Positions 48,646-58,124 of a stretch of 64,000 nucleotides of DNA are shown one piece after another. Each line of letters begins with the position of its first letter. The stretch's first letter is position 1. Origin of the DNA: Jiella soli (GTDB lineage: Bacteria; Pseudomonadota; Alphaproteobacteria; Rhizobiales; Rhizobiaceae); contig NZ_JAJAVB010000037.1 in assembly GCF_020615385.1 (NCBI RefSeq), forward strand, positions 62,001 through 126,000, given 5' to 3'. The notes under the pieces are model-generated. The model saw nothing but the letters and a program-made list of their open reading frames with translations. It did not search any database and was not told the origin of the DNA. Position numbers and translations under genes: made by a program.

Positions 48646-50130
48646 ATGCGTTCGATCGACACCGCCTACATCGATGGGGCCTTCGTCCCGGTTTCGGGCG
48701 ACGAGATCCTCGAGATCGTCAATCCGGCCAACGGTGAACCGATCGTCCGACAGCGGCTCGCCGGCCGGCAGGACGCAAGACGCGCGATCGCCGCGGCAAG
48801 CCGCGCACAGGCAGCGCTCTCGCAAAGCACGAAGGCCGAGCGGCTCGACATGCTGAGAAGCCTCCAGGCTGCCGTCCTTCGCCGCGCCGACGAGATCCGC
48901 GACGTCACGATCGAGGAATACGGCGCTCCGATCAGCCGGGCCCGCTGGATCAGCCAGTACGCCTCAGACTGCTTCGGCTATGCCGCAGACGCCCTGCAGA
49001 GATACCAGTTCAGCCGCAGGATCGGCGATGCGACCGTCCGCATGGAACCGGTCGGCGTTGCCGCCCTCATCGCCCCCTGGAACGCTGCTGCCGGCACGAT
49101 CTGCAGCAAGCTCGCCTCGGCGCTCGCCGCGGGATGCGCCTCGGTGATCAAGCCGAGCGAACTCAGCGGACTGCAGTCGCAGATGGTCACGGAAGCGCTG
49201 CATTCCGCCGGACTTCCGGCCGGCATCTTCAACGTCGTCGTCGGGCGCGGCAGCGACGTCGGCGACGAACTCGCCACCAATCCCGACGTCGCTCGCATCT
49301 CCTTCACGGGGTCGACGGCAACGGGCAAGGCCATTGCGCGGGCTGCGAGCGAGACGATGAAGCGCGTCAGCCTGTCGCTTTCCGGCAAGTCGGCGGCGAT
49401 CCTCCTCGACGACGCCGATTTCGAGACAGCCGTTCCAATGGCGCTGAGCAGCGGCTTCCAGAACAACGGCCAGGCCTGCATCGCGGGAACCCGCATTCTC
49501 GTCCCGCATGGCCGGCTGGAGGAGGTCGAGGCGATCGTCCGCGCGGCGATGGGCGCATGGAAGGTCGGCGATCCGGCCGATCCCGGAACGACGCTCGGCC
49601 CGCTGGCGAGCGCCGCCCAGTTCGACCGCGTCCAGCGATACATCGCCCGGGGCATCGAGCAAGGCGCGACCCTGATCGCCGGCGGGCCCGGCCGGCCGGA
49701 GGGTCTCGCCCAAGGCTATTTTGTCCGGCCGACCGTGTTTGCCGACGTCGGCAACGACATGGACATCGCCCGCGAGGAAATCTTCGGGCCCGTCCTCTCG
49801 ATCATCGCCTATAGCGACGACGACGATGCGGTCGCAAAAGCCAACGACTCCGCCTACGGCCTGCAAGCCTACGTCTATTCCCGCGACGTCGAGCGGGCGA
49901 GCCGCGTCGGCGAACGGCTGATGGCCGGATCGATCCTGATCAACCGGGTGACGCCCGACCTGCGGGCGCCGTTCGGCGGCGTCAAGCAGTCCGGCATCGG
50001 CCGCGAATTCGGCCTCTTCGGCCTGGAGTCCTTCCTCGAACCGAAGGCGATCGTTCGCGAACACGCGAAACCCCAGGACGCCGCGGCGCAGCCTTGGCGG
50101 GGCCAGGGCTGCATCACGGATTTCTACTGA
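48646..50130 (+). CDS. Aldehyde dehydrogenase with altered catalytic-Glu motif
   Basis: A 494-residue NAD(P)-dependent aldehyde dehydrogenase. The APWNAAAG cofactor motif, the nucleophile Cys278 in NNGQACIAGTR and the EEIFGPVLSIIAY motif are conserved. The general-base motif, usually LELGGK, reads LSLSGK, with Ser244 in place of the catalytic Glu and 34 residues before Cys278 as expected. Activity may therefore be changed or lost, or another residue may serve. GAGGAG is about five bases before the ATG. It lies head-to-head with the LysR gene and heads the oxidation cluster. Confidence 0.85.
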   Translation: MRSIDTAYIDGAFVPVSGDEILEIVNPANGEPIVRQRLAGRQDARRAIAAASRAQAALSQSTKAERLDMLRSLQAAVLRRADEIRDVTIEEYGAPISRARWISQYASDCFGYAADALQRYQFSRRIGDATVRMEPVGVAALIAPWNAAAGTICSKLASALAAGCASVIKPSELSGLQSQMVTEALHSAGLPAGIFNVVVGRGSDVGDELATNPDVARISFTGSTATGKAIARAASETMKRVSLSLSGKSAAILLDDADFETAVPMALSSGFQNNGQACIAGTRILVPHGRLEEVEAIVRAAMGAWKVGDPADPGTTLGPLASAAQFDRVQRYIARGIEQGATLIAGGPGRPEGLAQGYFVRPTVFADVGNDMDIAREEIFGPVLSIIAYSDDDDAVAKANDSAYGLQAYVYSRDVERASRVGERLMAGSILINRVTPDLRAPFGGVKQSGIGREFGLFGLESFLEPKAIVREHAKPQDAAAQPWRGQGCITDFY

Positions 50131-50305
50131 GACGATCCACCCGCCCACGACGATCCGGCCGGACGAGCGGCGCGACCGGAGACCGCGCCGGCGGCAACGT
50201 CTGGACGCGTTCGCGGCATGGGAGGCTCGGCCGTCCCGCAGTGGGAGCCGGATAGCCGCAACCGACCTCGTCCACCAGAGAACTGGCACCACAGGAGACC
50301 TGAAC

Positions 50306-51388
50306 ATGGAAGAGCGACATCTCGCCGGTCCTGGCACGGCCGAACCCGTCGATCGAAACAGGCGCGGACTGATCGGCGTCGCAGCGGCGGCGATGGCCGC
50401 GGCACAACTCGGGAGCATCGTCGATGCCCATGCGCGCAGCGCCTCCACGGAGGCGGCCGCCGAGAATCCAGCAAGGCCCGGTCCGGGGGCATCCTTCGCG
50501 GCGATCCATCAGATCGAGGCCGGCGTCCTGAATGTCGGCTATGCCGAGGCCGGCCCCGCCGACGGCCCGGCGGTGCTCCTTCTGCATGGCTGGCCCTACG
50601 ACATCCACAGCTATGGCGACGTCGCCCCGATCCTCGCCACCGCCGGCTACCGCGTCGTCATTCCCTATCTTCGGGGTCATGGCTCGACCCGCTTCCTGTC
50701 CGAGGCGACGATGCGCAACGGCCAGCAGTCGGTCGTCGCGGCGGACGGCATCGCGCTGATGGATGCGCTCGCCATCAAGACGGCCATCATCGCCGGCTAC
50801 GATTGGGGTGCGCGGACGGCCGCCATCATGGCGGCGCTTTGGCCGGAGCGCTGCAAGGCTCTCGTCTCGGTCAGCGGCTATCTGATCGGCAGCCAGACGG
50901 CGGGCGCCGAGCCTCTACCGCCGAGGGCCGAGCTGCAATGGTGGTACCAATACTACTTCGCCACCGAACGCGGCCGCGCCGGATACGACAAGTACCGGCA
51001 CGACTTCGCCAGGCTCATCTGGCGGATCGCCTCCCCCGACTGGCACTTCGACGACGCCACCTTCGCGCGCAGCGCGGCGGCGCTCGACAATCCCGACCAT
51101 GTCGCCATCGTGATCCACAACTATCGCTGGCGCCTGGGGCTCGCCGAGGGCGATCCGGCATTCGACGCGCTCGAACAGCGGCTCGCGACATTCCCGGCGA
51201 TCACCGTGCCGACCATCACGCTCGAGGGCGATGCCAACGGCGCCCCTCATCCGGCCCCGGCATCCTATGCCGAACGGTTCTCCGGCAAATACGTCCACCG
51301 CACCATCGAAGGCGGCATTGGTCACAACCTGCCGCAGGAAGCGCCGCAGGCCTTCGCCAAGGCTGTCATCGACGCCGACAGGCTGTGA
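50306..51388 (+). CDS. Alpha/beta hydrolase of epoxide-hydrolase/dehalogenase type, exported
   Basis: A 360-residue enzyme. A Tat-like signal is present (RNRRGLIGVAAAAMAAAQ). The fold has the oxyanion motif LLLHGWPYDIHSY, nucleophile Asp166 in AGYDWGARTAA and the catalytic His in EGGIGHNLPQE. An Asp nucleophile fits epoxide hydrolases and haloalkane dehalogenases. It is followed after 40 bp by another hydrolase gene in the same direction. Confidence 0.8.
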   Translation: MEERHLAGPGTAEPVDRNRRGLIGVAAAAMAAAQLGSIVDAHARSASTEAAAENPARPGPGASFAAIHQIEAGVLNVGYAEAGPADGPAVLLLHGWPYDIHSYGDVAPILATAGYRVVIPYLRGHGSTRFLSEATMRNGQQSVVAADGIALMDALAIKTAIIAGYDWGARTAAIMAALWPERCKALVSVSGYLIGSQTAGAEPLPPRAELQWWYQYYFATERGRAGYDKYRHDFARLIWRIASPDWHFDDATFARSAAALDNPDHVAIVIHNYRWRLGLAEGDPAFDALEQRLATFPAITVPTITLEGDANGAPHPAPASYAERFSGKYVHRTIEGGIGHNLPQEAPQAFAKAVIDADRL

Positions 51389-51428
51389 GGCCTGTCCGCC
51401 CCACGTCTCGAACGAAAGAAACGACACG

Positions 51429-52187
51429 ATGAAAAAGCTCATCGCCGGGCTGATGCTCGCCTCGGTAATGCTCGGCACAGCCGTCACTTCGGCCGCTGCC
51501 CAGAACCCCACGATCGTCCTCGTGCACGGGGCCTTTGCCGACGGATCGAGCTGGCAGAAGGTGATTCCTCTCCTGCGGGCGCAGGGCCTCGGCGTGGTGG
51601 CCGTCCAGAACCCGCTCTCTTCGCTGGAGGACGATGTCGACGCGACCCGGCGGGCCATCGATGCGGTTCACGGGCCGGTTGTTCTCGTCGGCCACAGCTG
51701 GGGCGGCGTGGTCATCACCGAGGCCGGCAACGATCCGAAGGTGGCCTCCCTCGTCTATGTCGCGGCGTTCGCCCCGGACGACGGCCAGTCGATCACCACG
51801 ATGACCGCCGGCTCACTGCCGCCGGCCTATGCGCCCTACCTGCGCAAGGATGGCGGTGGCTACCTCACCCTGACCGAAGAGGGCGTGAAGACAGACTTCG
51901 CCCAGGATCTGCCGCCGGCCGAGGCCGAACTCGTCGCCATCACCCAGGGGCCGTGGGCGGCCGAATGCATCGACGCGAAGGTCTCGCACGCAGCTTGGCA
52001 TGACAAGCCCGTCGTCGACGTCGTCACCGAGAACGACCGGATGATCCCGCCGTCTTTCCAGGAAGAGATGGCGGCGGCGATGGAGGCCAAGGTCGTGAAA
52101 GTCGCTTCGAGCCATGTGGCGATGCTCAGCCATCCGAAGGCTGTCGCCGACGCGATCATCTCGGCCGCCGACGACGCTGGCCGATGA
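51429..52187 (+). CDS. Secreted alpha/beta hydrolase (Ser type)
   Basis: A 252-residue hydrolase. The signal peptide is MKKLIAGLMLASVMLGTAVT with cleavage near AAAQ. The nucleophile Ser90 lies in LVGHSWGGVVITEA, and the acid/His residues lie in VTENDRMIPP and ASSHVAMLSHPKAV. This group includes esterase-like enzymes of unknown substrate. It is 40 bp after the epoxide-hydrolase-like gene and 34 bp before the SDR, indicating an operon. Confidence 0.85.
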   Translation: MKKLIAGLMLASVMLGTAVTSAAAQNPTIVLVHGAFADGSSWQKVIPLLRAQGLGVVAVQNPLSSLEDDVDATRRAIDAVHGPVVLVGHSWGGVVITEAGNDPKVASLVYVAAFAPDDGQSITTMTAGSLPPAYAPYLRKDGGGYLTLTEEGVKTDFAQDLPPAEAELVAITQGPWAAECIDAKVSHAAWHDKPVVDVVTENDRMIPPSFQEEMAAAMEAKVVKVASSHVAMLSHPKAVADAIISAADDAGR

Positions 52188-52221
52188 GCGACCGCCACCC
52201 CCGCCAGACTGGAGAACGTCC

Positions 52222-52959
52222 ATGAGCGCGAATGAACAAAATTCCGCCGGCGTCGCGTTGATCTTCGGCGGTTCCCGCGGGATCGGCGCGGCCATCGCCA
52301 CCCGGTTGGCGCAGGCCGGATACCGCGTCGCGCTGACCTATGTCTCACGGCCCGACAAGGCGCATGATGTTGCCGCGACGATTGCGGCCGAGGGTGGCGA
52401 GGCCGTGGCCATCGAGGCCGACAGTTCCGATCCCGGCGCAATCCGAGCCGCCGTCGCAGGCACCATCGAGCGGTTCGGCCGCCTCGACGTCGCGGTCGTC
52501 AACGCCGGTGTCCTCCGCCTCGGAACGATCGACGAACTGTCGCTCGAAGACCTCGATCTGACGCTCGCCGTTAACGTCCGAGGCGTCTTCCTGGCGATCC
52601 AGGCGGCCGCGACCGAAATGCAGGACGGCGGACGCATCATTACCATCGGCAGCAATGCAGCCAAGCACGTGGTACGGGGAAGCAGCATCTACGCCATGAG
52701 CAAGGCGGCCGTCGCCACCATGGTCAAGGGCATCGCGCTCGACCTTGCGCCGAGGGGCATCACCGTCAACAACATCCAGCCCGGCCCGACGGAGACCGAC
52801 ATGACGGCGTCGATGGTCTCCGATCTGGCCGCGATGGTTCCCATCGGACGCGTCGGTCAAGGCGCGGAGATCGCCGAGCTCGCGCTCTATCTCGCGGGTC
52901 CGCAGTCCGGCTACATGACGGGATCGAGCCTGACGATCGACGGAGGCTTCGCTCTTTGA
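52222..52959 (+). CDS. SDR family oxidoreductase
   Basis: A 245-residue short-chain dehydrogenase. The cofactor motif is GGSRGIGAAIATRLA (TGxxxGxG type), NAG follows in VVNAGVL, and the catalytic Ser/Tyr/Lys are in TIGSNAAKHVV and SIYAMSKAAVAT. The C-terminal PGPTETDM motif fits 3-oxoacyl-reductase-like SDRs. GGAGA lies eight bases before the ATG. It ends the operon started by the aldehyde dehydrogenase or the first hydrolase; a hairpin follows. Confidence 0.9.
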   Translation: MSANEQNSAGVALIFGGSRGIGAAIATRLAQAGYRVALTYVSRPDKAHDVAATIAAEGGEAVAIEADSSDPGAIRAAVAGTIERFGRLDVAVVNAGVLRLGTIDELSLEDLDLTLAVNVRGVFLAIQAAATEMQDGGRIITIGSNAAKHVVRGSSIYAMSKAAVATMVKGIALDLAPRGITVNNIQPGPTETDMTASMVSDLAAMVPIGRVGQGAEIAELALYLAGPQSGYMTGSSLTIDGGFAL

Positions 52960-52996
52960 GCTGAAGCAGGCGCTCCGAGGCTCCCTTCCGCAAATC

Positions 52997-53028
52997 AGCC
53001 GTCGGCCGGAGGAAATCGGCCGACGGCT
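52997..53028 (+). terminator. Hairpin after SDR gene
   Basis: AGCCGTCGGCCG pairs perfectly with CGGCCGACGGCT around an 8-base loop (GAGGAAAT), 37 bp after the SDR stop. There is no T run, so termination may be Rho-dependent. Confidence 0.6.
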
Positions 53029-53731
53029 CGCGGTGGATAGCCGCCTCCCATTCCTGGCCGCAGCCTTCTTCGTCATCCGGCCAGAATGCCACGAGTCGAG
53101 AAGCGGCCACGGCACCCAATCGCGAGCCATCGCGGACCGCGACCCGATAATTCCTCGACGAAGTGATTCAGCACCGACGGTGGTGCCCCCGAAAACCGAC
53201 TTCGCCACGATGCAGGTTCCGCCCGGCCCTCTGGCCGGATGCATCCACCGTCATTTTCTGCCGAGAAGCGACCGGAGCGTAGAGGTTCTTCCGGGGTGCA
53301 ACGTGACTGACGCTTCGATGCGAATAGCCGAACCTCGACCTTCGGTGTGCAGGATCGACGCTCAGGTCGAGTAGCCTCGACCACCGGCTTCGACGCATTG
53401 TTTGCCCATCGGCCAACCGGCCCATGGAGAACACGATGTGTAACCCTCGAAACGTGATGGGCGCGCCCTTCGCCGCATCGGCCTCGACCGCATTCGCAGC
53501 GATTTCTCAGCCCGCATCGAGCGATCCGTCGAGCTGTCCTCGAAAGAGATGCACCAGCGCGTGCCATCACCGGCCGTTCGAAGGGCCTGAAGCGATGCTT
53601 CCGGCGAAGGCCGTCCGGTAAGCGGCGACCAGCGGCCCCAACAAGACCTTCATCAAGGCAAGACAACCGACACCGAGGGCCGCCACCGGCTGCTCGAACG
53701 CCTCTTCGCGTCACCAGGAAAGGACAATTCC
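53029..53731. other. Non-coding or unrecognised stretch
   Basis: About 700 bp without a protein-like frame I can name on either strand. It may hold a decayed gene. A promoter for the NmrA-like gene should lie near its right end. Confidence 0.35.
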
Positions 53732-54490
53732 ATGCGTATCGTCATCATCGGCGGCACCGGCCTCATCGGCTCGAAGACGGTCGAACGTCTGCGCAAGAAA
53801 GGGCACGAGGTCCTCGCGGCCTCGCCCAGCAGCGGCGTCGACACCATCACCGGCGAAGGCCTGGACGAGGCGTTGGAAGACACGCAGGTGGTGATCGATC
53901 TCGCCAATTCGCCGTCCTTCGAGGACGCAGCGGTTCTCGCGTTCTTCGAGACAGCGGGGCGAAACCTCGCCACGGCGGAAATGAAGGCCGGTGTCAGGCA
54001 CCACGTCGCGCTCTCGGTGGTCGGTGCCGAACGACTGCCGGCCAGCGGCTACCTGCAGGCCAAGCTGGCCCAGGAAAGGCTGATCAAGACGTCCGGCATC
54101 CCCTACACGATCGTCCATTCGACACAGTTCTTCGAGTTCCTCCCCGGCATCGCCCAGTCCGCGACAGCCGGAGACACGGTCACGGTTTCGTCCGCCTACT
54201 TCCAGCCGATCGCCTCCGACGACGTCGCCGACGTGATGGCCGACGTCGCGGTGGCCGCTCCGGTGAACGGCGTGATCGAGATCGGCGGCCCGGACACGAT
54301 GCGCATGAGCGACCTCGTCGAACGATATCTCGACATGACGAACGACACCCGGACGGTGAAAGCCGATCCCCATGCCCGCTACTTCGGCGCCGAACTGGAT
54401 GACGGATCGCTCGTGCCGGGTGCGGGCGCGCGTCTCGGCAAGGTCCGCTTCCAGGAGTGGTTCAGCCACGCGCGGCTTCCTCGCCGCTGA
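53732..54490 (+). CDS. NmrA-like NAD(P)-binding protein
   Basis: A 252-residue atypical SDR. The cofactor motif is VIIGGTGLIGSKTVERL, then HHVALSVVGAERLPASGYLQ with the TxxP-type active region replaced. It resembles NmrA/quinone-oxidoreductase-like proteins that bind NAD(P) and may regulate or reduce quinones. AGGA lies before the ATG. A C-terminal partial copy of this gene occurs at 57763. Confidence 0.85.
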   Translation: MRIVIIGGTGLIGSKTVERLRKKGHEVLAASPSSGVDTITGEGLDEALEDTQVVIDLANSPSFEDAAVLAFFETAGRNLATAEMKAGVRHHVALSVVGAERLPASGYLQAKLAQERLIKTSGIPYTIVHSTQFFEFLPGIAQSATAGDTVTVSSAYFQPIASDDVADVMADVAVAAPVNGVIEIGGPDTMRMSDLVERYLDMTNDTRTVKADPHARYFGAELDDGSLVPGAGARLGKVRFQEWFSHARLPRR

Positions 54491-54641
54491 CTAGCAATCC
54501 CACCCCTCCCTCGGTGCAGGCGCATAGCCATCGACGACGGCGAGGAAATGGCCGTCATCGCGCCGGTCCCGGCGACCATGCGATCGCCCTCTACCGCGCC
54601 ATCCAACTTCAACGGGCCCTGCCCTTCAGAAAGGACTCATC

Positions 54642-55121
54642 ATGACCCAGCGTATCGACTACCAGAAGCAATCCCCCGAGCTGTTCCGGAAGTTTCTCGC
54701 CTTCAGCATGGCCTTCGAACAGTCAGCGATCGAAGAACCGATCCGCGATCTGGTCGACATCCGGGCCTCGCAGATCAACGGCTGCGCGTTCTGCCTGGAC
54801 ATGCACATTAAGGCGGCGACCATCCATGGCGAACGGCCGCTGCGGCTTCACCATGTCGTCATCTGGCGGGAATCGAACCTGTTCAGCCCGCGCGAACGCG
54901 CCGCCCTGGCCTGGACCGAAGCCTTGACCCGACTTCCTGCCGACGGCGTGCCCAACAGCGTCTACGAACGCGTTCGCACGCAACTGTCCGAGCTGGAACT
55001 GTCGGATCTGACCTTCTTGGTCATGGCGATCAACGCCTGGAACCGCGTCAACATCGCCTTTCAGACCGTGCCCGGCACCTTCGACAAGGCCTACGGCATC
55101 GACAAATCCGGCCTGGCCTGA
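54642..55121 (+). CDS. Carboxymuconolactone decarboxylase/AhpD-family protein
   Basis: A 159-residue protein with the AhpD core: Cys48-x2-Cys51-x3-His55 in GCAFCLDMHIKAA, the redox-active site of alkylhydroperoxidase D-like enzymes. The start is MTQRIDYQKQSPELFRKFLA. AAGGAC lies before the ATG. It probably removes peroxides as part of the oxidation cluster, which has several hydrolases and reductases. Confidence 0.9.
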   Translation: MTQRIDYQKQSPELFRKFLAFSMAFEQSAIEEPIRDLVDIRASQINGCAFCLDMHIKAATIHGERPLRLHHVVIWRESNLFSPRERAALAWTEALTRLPADGVPNSVYERVRTQLSELELSDLTFLVMAINAWNRVNIAFQTVPGTFDKAYGIDKSGLA

Positions 55122-55212
55122 GTGAGCGCCGGCGCGGTTATTTGACCGTGCCCGGCCGCGTCAGCCGAACATCCCCCAGATCGAACGCTTCAATTCACCC
55201 GAGGAACGAGCC

Positions 55213-55617
55213 ATGACCCTATTGAAAAGCCTCGCCGTGTTGCCGCTGCTCCTCGTGGCCGGCGCCGCCTATGGGCAGCAAGCCCCGGCGGAAGCCATCG
55301 TCATGCCACTGATGACCAAGGCGCTGCCGGAGTACCCGGGCAAGGAGGCCCTGGTCCTCACCGTCGTCTACCCGCCGGGCGCGGTCGATCCCGTGCACCG
55401 CCACGACGCGCATGCCTTCGTCTATGTGCTGGAGGGATCGATCGTGATGGGTCTGCGCGGCGGCAAGACCGTCACGCTGTCGCCAGGCCAGACGTTCTAC
55501 GAAGGCCCGAACGACGTGCATACCATCGGGCACAACGCCAGCCTGACCAAGCCTGCCAGATTCTTGGTCGTTCTGTTCAAGAACGAGGGTGAGCCGGTAG
55601 CGACGCCCGCCCACTGA
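55213..55617 (+). CDS. Secreted cupin-domain protein
   Basis: A 134-residue protein with a signal peptide (MTLLKSLAVLPLLLVAGAAY, cleaved near GQQ). The cupin barrel has the metal-ligand motif PVHRHDAHAFVYVLEGS (GxHxH...E-type) and the second motif PNDVHTIGHNAS. It may act as an oxygenase or a sensor of small molecules; substrate unknown. Overlaps no neighbour; it lies 90 bp after the AhpD-like gene. Confidence 0.85.
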   Translation: MTLLKSLAVLPLLLVAGAAYGQQAPAEAIVMPLMTKALPEYPGKEALVLTVVYPPGAVDPVHRHDAHAFVYVLEGSIVMGLRGGKTVTLSPGQTFYEGPNDVHTIGHNASLTKPARFLVVLFKNEGEPVATPAH

Positions 55618-55932
55618 CACGACGTCGCCGTCGATGCCGGCGCCGCGGCGTCCATCGGGGAAATCGTTGCGGTCTTGCTGCGTAAACAGATTGCCGGGTC
55701 ATTCGACCCGCCAGCAAAGGCACCCTGGCTGGCTTGATGGTCATCCGCAAGCTGTGCGCGTGACGCCAACACACCGCTTCGCCGACCGTTCACGAGCATC
55801 CATTCGCGCCGGCCGCATCGACGGATGAAACTAATGCGTTCCGGGGCGACCGCGTACGCGATCAATCTTCGACCTTGGCCGAATGTCATTGGTTCTTCGC
55901 GGGCGGCCTGGCCGAAGCCGGAGGATATCCTG

Positions 55933-56661
55933 ATGCTGGATCAGTTTTTTGGACACGATCGTCTTCGCTTCCTGACGCGCACAGAACAAGGCGGCGCCAG
56001 GGGGTCCGCGCCAGCGGCAAACGTCGTGCCGCACAATCTCGCGGCGCCGATACCGACGAGACGCACTGCTGCCGTCCTTGCCGCCAGCGAGGCTCTTGCC
56101 GACCCGAGAGGCGCGCCCGCCTGTGTGCGGTCTCTGTGGCGGAGCATTGGGCATAGTGAAGAAGAGCTCGCTGCCGAATTCGAAGACGCCGATGAACTCG
56201 TCGTCGCGATCGCCGAGCAAAAGGCATCTCTGATGACGCAGGCCCTGAACACCGGAGGGTACCCCCGCAGCGAGGATGTCGCCCGAGAGACGCTCGTGGC
56301 ATTCGGACTGGCTGCCTGGAACGAGTATTCAACGACCCTTCCCGGGCTCGTCCGGCTGCTGGCGGCCGAGGGGCAGCGAAATCCCACGCTGAAGCAGCGG
56401 GTTTTCGACGCCGGCCCGGCTTTGGTCGCAAGCAGACTTCGCCAATTTCTTTCGCAAGCCGATGAGGCCGGTATCCTCCGCGTCTCGGATGCCCAGGCGC
56501 AGGCCCAGCAGTTGATGGGGATGCTGAGAGAGCCCCTCTATCAGGCCCTAGTTCACCTTCGTCCTCCGAAGCACACGGCAAACGACCATGTTCAAGAAAG
56601 CGTCCAGAGTTTCGTCCATGGGTGCGGACGCGTGAAGGGAAACGTCCATGAGCTGGATTGA
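55933..56661 (+). CDS. TetR-like protein with divergent HTH
   Basis: A 242-residue protein. The N-terminal part (TRRTAAVLAASEALADPRGA, then RSIGHSEEELAAEFEDADEL) aligns with the TetR HTH region but the recognition helix is highly changed. The C-terminal half (GLVRLLAAEGQRNPTLKQRV, QAQQLMGMLREPLYQALVHL) matches the TetR/AefR-type ligand domain. DNA binding may be altered. GGAGG lies nine bases before the ATG at 55933, preferred over longer in-frame starts. It overlaps the next gene by 14 bases. Confidence 0.65.
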   Translation: MLDQFFGHDRLRFLTRTEQGGARGSAPAANVVPHNLAAPIPTRRTAAVLAASEALADPRGAPACVRSLWRSIGHSEEELAAEFEDADELVVAIAEQKASLMTQALNTGGYPRSEDVARETLVAFGLAAWNEYSTTLPGLVRLLAAEGQRNPTLKQRVFDAGPALVASRLRQFLSQADEAGILRVSDAQAQAQQLMGMLREPLYQALVHLRPPKHTANDHVQESVQSFVHGCGRVKGNVHELD

Positions 56662-57799
56662 TCGGGTTCCTCAGTCCACACTCTCGCGGACGAGGAGCCA
56701 CGCGGCCAGTGCGTCATCACGGTCAATCGCAGGCAGCGTTCTCGAGGATCTCGGACGGCTTGTCGACAAGGATGGCTCGCTCGTGACGGTCGATGCCACT
56801 GACTGGATCGTATGCTTCGTCCCTGGCCTGCAACGGCAGTGGTGGCATTTCCTTGCGAATGTCAGGCACAAGCACGTCTTTGCCATACGACCGACGGGCA
56901 GCGGAAGCTGGCTGCTCTTCGAGCCCTGGTGGTCGCGGATTATGGTCACGACCTTGAGCTCGGCCGAGGCCGTAAAATTTCTCCGGTGGGCTGAAACCGG
57001 CGACATGCTGCGCGTGCGCGAAGCCATTCCGGGCAGAGCCAGCCAGTTTCGCGGTTGGTCCAACTGTGCGGTCCTGATCTCCCTGTTACTCGGCCGATCC
57101 AGCCGGACCTGGACACCGCATGGTCTGTATCGGCAATTGCTCGAAGAAGAGTCGACGCAGCAAGAGACCGTCGAGAACATTCTCGGCAATGAAATCGCAG
57201 CGACGATGCGGCGGCAATTTGGGGCACTGAGCCTCGGCGCGGAGCATTTGGCGCTACCTCTCAAGGAGCGGCTCTTCATCGTCGGATGCGCTGTCCTAGA
57301 AGCAATGATGACACCGTCGCTGCTGGATCTGTTTCATGCCGTCTTCGCGGAAGGACAACGCTATCCCCATGCGGCCGACATCTTCGATCGACAGGGGACC
57401 ATGCTGGCTGTCGATGCGGTGGCGAAAATTCTGACCGCTGCAAAACTACGGGGCGAAGTCGATCTCCTGGACTGCGAGGCCGGCGCTCGGCAATTCTTGG
57501 GAATGCTGCGCGCCAGCTTCCATCTGGACGCCGTTCTCCAGGTCACCTCCCCGCCAACGCGGTTCGAGATGGAATCCCACGCGCGCGACTCGGCCGACCT
57601 CTTTCTTGATGGCGCCATGACTCAAGGGACGCAGCCCCCCGGGGATTCCTCGCGGAAGCACATCACTGATGGAATGTCCGAGAGTGACGGTCAACGCGGT
57701 GGACGAATATCTACGCTCGACATTCGCTCACCTAGGCCACCGAAAACGGACGGCAGACATCAATCAAGCTGCTTTCCGACGATGTCACCGAAGCCATGA
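56648..57799 (+). CDS. Fusion of an unknown domain with a TetR-like C-terminal domain
   Basis: A 383-residue protein. Residues about 40-185 (WIVCFVPGLQRQWWHFLANV, IPGRASQFRGWSNCAVLIS, TWTPHGLYRQLLEEE) form a domain I know only from uncharacterised rhizobial proteins. Residues about 204-320 (LKERLFIVGCAVLEAMMTPS, ARQFLGMLRASFHLDAVLQV) resemble the ligand domain of the TetR-like protein encoded just upstream. No HTH is present. The last 60 residues are low-complexity and may be read-through of a junction. AAGGGAA lies before the ATG. The fusion could be a rearrangement product. Confidence 0.55.
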   Translation: MSWIDRVPQSTLSRTRSHAASASSRSIAGSVLEDLGRLVDKDGSLVTVDATDWIVCFVPGLQRQWWHFLANVRHKHVFAIRPTGSGSWLLFEPWWSRIMVTTLSSAEAVKFLRWAETGDMLRVREAIPGRASQFRGWSNCAVLISLLLGRSSRTWTPHGLYRQLLEEESTQQETVENILGNEIAATMRRQFGALSLGAEHLALPLKERLFIVGCAVLEAMMTPSLLDLFHAVFAEGQRYPHAADIFDRQGTMLAVDAVAKILTAAKLRGEVDLLDCEAGARQFLGMLRASFHLDAVLQVTSPPTRFEMESHARDSADLFLDGAMTQGTQPPGDSSRKHITDGMSESDGQRGGRISTLDIRSPRPPKTDGRHQSSCFPTMSPKP

Positions 57800-58050
57800 C
57801 CGAGGTCGCGCTGGCCGAGCCGGCCAAGGGCGTGGTTGAGATCGGCAGGCCGAACGAGGTGCCCATGAGCGACCCTGTCGAACGGTTCCTCAAGATGACG
57901 ACTGACACCTGCATGGCAACCGCCGATCCACAGGCTCGCTACTTGGGCACCGAGCTCGCCGAACGATCCTTAGTTCCTGGAAAAGGTGCCTGCCTCAGCA
58001 AGATTCGCTTCCTGGACTGGTTCAGTCGCGCACCGCTGCTGCGACGCTGA
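57763..58050 (+). pseudogene. C-terminal duplicate of the NmrA-like gene
   Basis: The frame from 57763 reads IKLLSDDVTEAMTEVALAEP and AKGVVEIGRPNEVPMSDPVE, and ends FLDWFSRAPLLRR. This is clearly homologous to the last 95 residues of the protein at 53732 (for example IASDDVADVMADVAVAAPVN). The N-terminal cofactor domain is missing and the start fuses to the end of the previous gene. It is a degenerate partial duplication, about 3.5 kb from the full copy. Confidence 0.7.
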
Positions 58051-58124
58051 TCCGGGCGCAGCTTGCCTGCTTCGCCTTGCCCCACCCGAACATCGCCAGA
58101 ACGCAAAGCAAAGGAGCCAACTTC

